From assembly GCF_900114035.1 (NCBI RefSeq), contig NZ_FORP01000004.1:186001-250000 (forward strand): DNA of 64,000 bases. Direction: 5' to 3'. The stretch comes from Amycolatopsis sacchari (GTDB lineage: Bacteria > Actinomycetota > Actinomycetes > Mycobacteriales > Pseudonocardiaceae). The notes beneath the pieces are model-generated. The model did not search any database, was not told the DNA's origin, and was given only the letters and a program-made list of their open reading frames with translations. The translations under genes were made by a program, and so were the position numbers. Shown one piece after another: positions 63,525 through 64,000 of this stretch; the stretch's first letter is position 1; every line of letters starts with the position of its first letter.

Positions 63525-64000
63525 GCCGGCCCCCGGCCCGACCAGGTCCAGGCGTAGGCGGGGTCCTCGGACGCCAGCCCGCCCTCGCCCAGCTCCAGCG
63601 GGCGGAACGTGTCGACCATGACCGCGAGCTCGTCGAAGAACTCCACGCCGAGCGACCGCTCCACCGCGCCCGGCTGCGGGCCGTGACTGTGCCCGCCGGG
63701 GTGCAGCGAGATCGAGCCCTGGCCGATGCCCGAGCCCTTGCGCGCCTCGTAGTTGCCGCCGCAGTAGAACATCACCTCGTCGGAGTCCACATTGGAGTGG
63801 TAGTAGGGCACCGGCACCGACAGCGGGTGGTAGTCCACCTTGCGCGGCACGAAGTTGCACACGACGAAGTTGGTGCCCTCGAACACCTGGTGCACGGGCG
63901 GCGGCTGGTGCACGCGGCCGGTGATGGGCTCGAAGTCGGAGATGTTGAACGTGTACGGGTACAGGCACCCGTCCCAGCCCACCACGTCGAACGGGTGCGT
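63521..64000 (-). CDS. hmgA: Homogentisate 1,2-dioxygenase, C-terminal part
   Basis: The frame runs off the window end; 160 residues of the C-terminal half are present. They show the HGO signature PFDVVGWDGCLYPYTFNISDFEPITGRVHQPPPVHQVFEG, then YYHSNVDSDEVMFYCGGNYEARKG and GSISLHPGGHSHGPQPGAVE, which carry the iron-binding His, Glu and His. It opens the aromatic ring of homogentisate to maleylacetoacetate. GTGA overlap with the next gene shows an operon hmgA - unknown - fahA. Confidence 0.95.
   Translation of the reverse strand, partial: THPFDVVGWDGCLYPYTFNISDFEPITGRVHQPPPVHQVFEGTNFVVCNFVPRKVDYHPLSVPVPYYHSNVDSDEVMFYCGGNYEARKGSGIGQGSISLHPGGHSHGPQPGAVERSLGVEFFDELAVMVDTFRPLELGEGGLASEDPAYAWTWSGRGPA

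Overview
The window is high-GC actinobacterial DNA, most likely from Pseudonocardiaceae (Amycolatopsis or a close relative). The signs are GTG/TTG starts, GTGA/ATGA gene overlaps, F420/FMN-type LLM oxidoreductases, DUF574 methyltransferases, a class E sortase, a one-chain acyl-CoA carboxylase and small one-component regulators beside nearly every enzyme. This placement is inferred from gene families; no rRNA or tRNA is present to confirm it. I see no insertion sequence, prophage, CRISPR array or tRNA gene.

Layout. 1-5 kb: end of an MBL hydrolase, a GNAT acetyltransferase, a GlcG/HbpS-type protein, a proline-rich protein divergent from a DUF6338 membrane protein, and a GT-C-like membrane protein. 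4.9-10.6 kb: a molybdopterin oxidoreductase with a coupled membrane protein, then an HxlR regulator facing an LLM-FAD fusion, a full LLM enzyme and a LexA-type repressor. 10.6-24.4 kb: an RpiR/SIS repressor, an intergenic array of GGAAGCGCTTTCC-like motifs spaced in steps of about 10 bp, and a sugar or polyol catabolic regulon. That regulon has a CUT2 ABC importer, two MDR dehydrogenases, a cupin isomerase, a KDPG-type aldolase, an AroE-like and a D-2-hydroxyacid dehydrogenase, an SDR, an FGGY kinase and a phosphotriesterase-fold lactonase. Copies of TGTAGT-N3-ACTACA lie at the regulator and at each of the three transcription units, so one RpiR regulon is likely.

24.4-25.6 kb: an FMN reductase/MarR pair with two identical operators. 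25.6-31.6 kb: a minus-strand locus combining a class E sortase, an exosortase-like transpeptidase (Cys-Arg-His visible), a processive GT2, two membrane proteins and a 72-residue protein with an LAATG sorting signal. I regard this as the best candidate for an undescribed system. 31.9-53 kb: short accessory units, each with its own regulator (SDR/TetR, AraC, LysR, two FAD monooxygenases with TetR, WYL), a DUF2235 hydrolase, a secreted DUF11 protein, two DUF574 methyltransferases, a decaying MDR dehydrogenase, a secreted nucleoside hydrolase, an MFS exporter and a Cys-elbow hydrolase.

53.2-58.7 kb: a single-chain 1818-residue biotin-dependent acyl-CoA carboxylase with a eukaryote-like domain order. 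58.7-64 kb: a tandemly duplicated gene-end/terminator block, an ArsR/SRPBCC pair, a LysR gene, a LURP-one protein and the start of a homogentisate (tyrosine) catabolic operon: hmgA (partial), an unknown coupled protein, and fumarylacetoacetase.

Three separate places (13.1, 31.1-31.6 and 58.7-58.9 kb) carry short tandem duplications of gene junctions, two of which created translatable mini-ORFs. Local tandem duplication is a recurrent mode of change in this segment.
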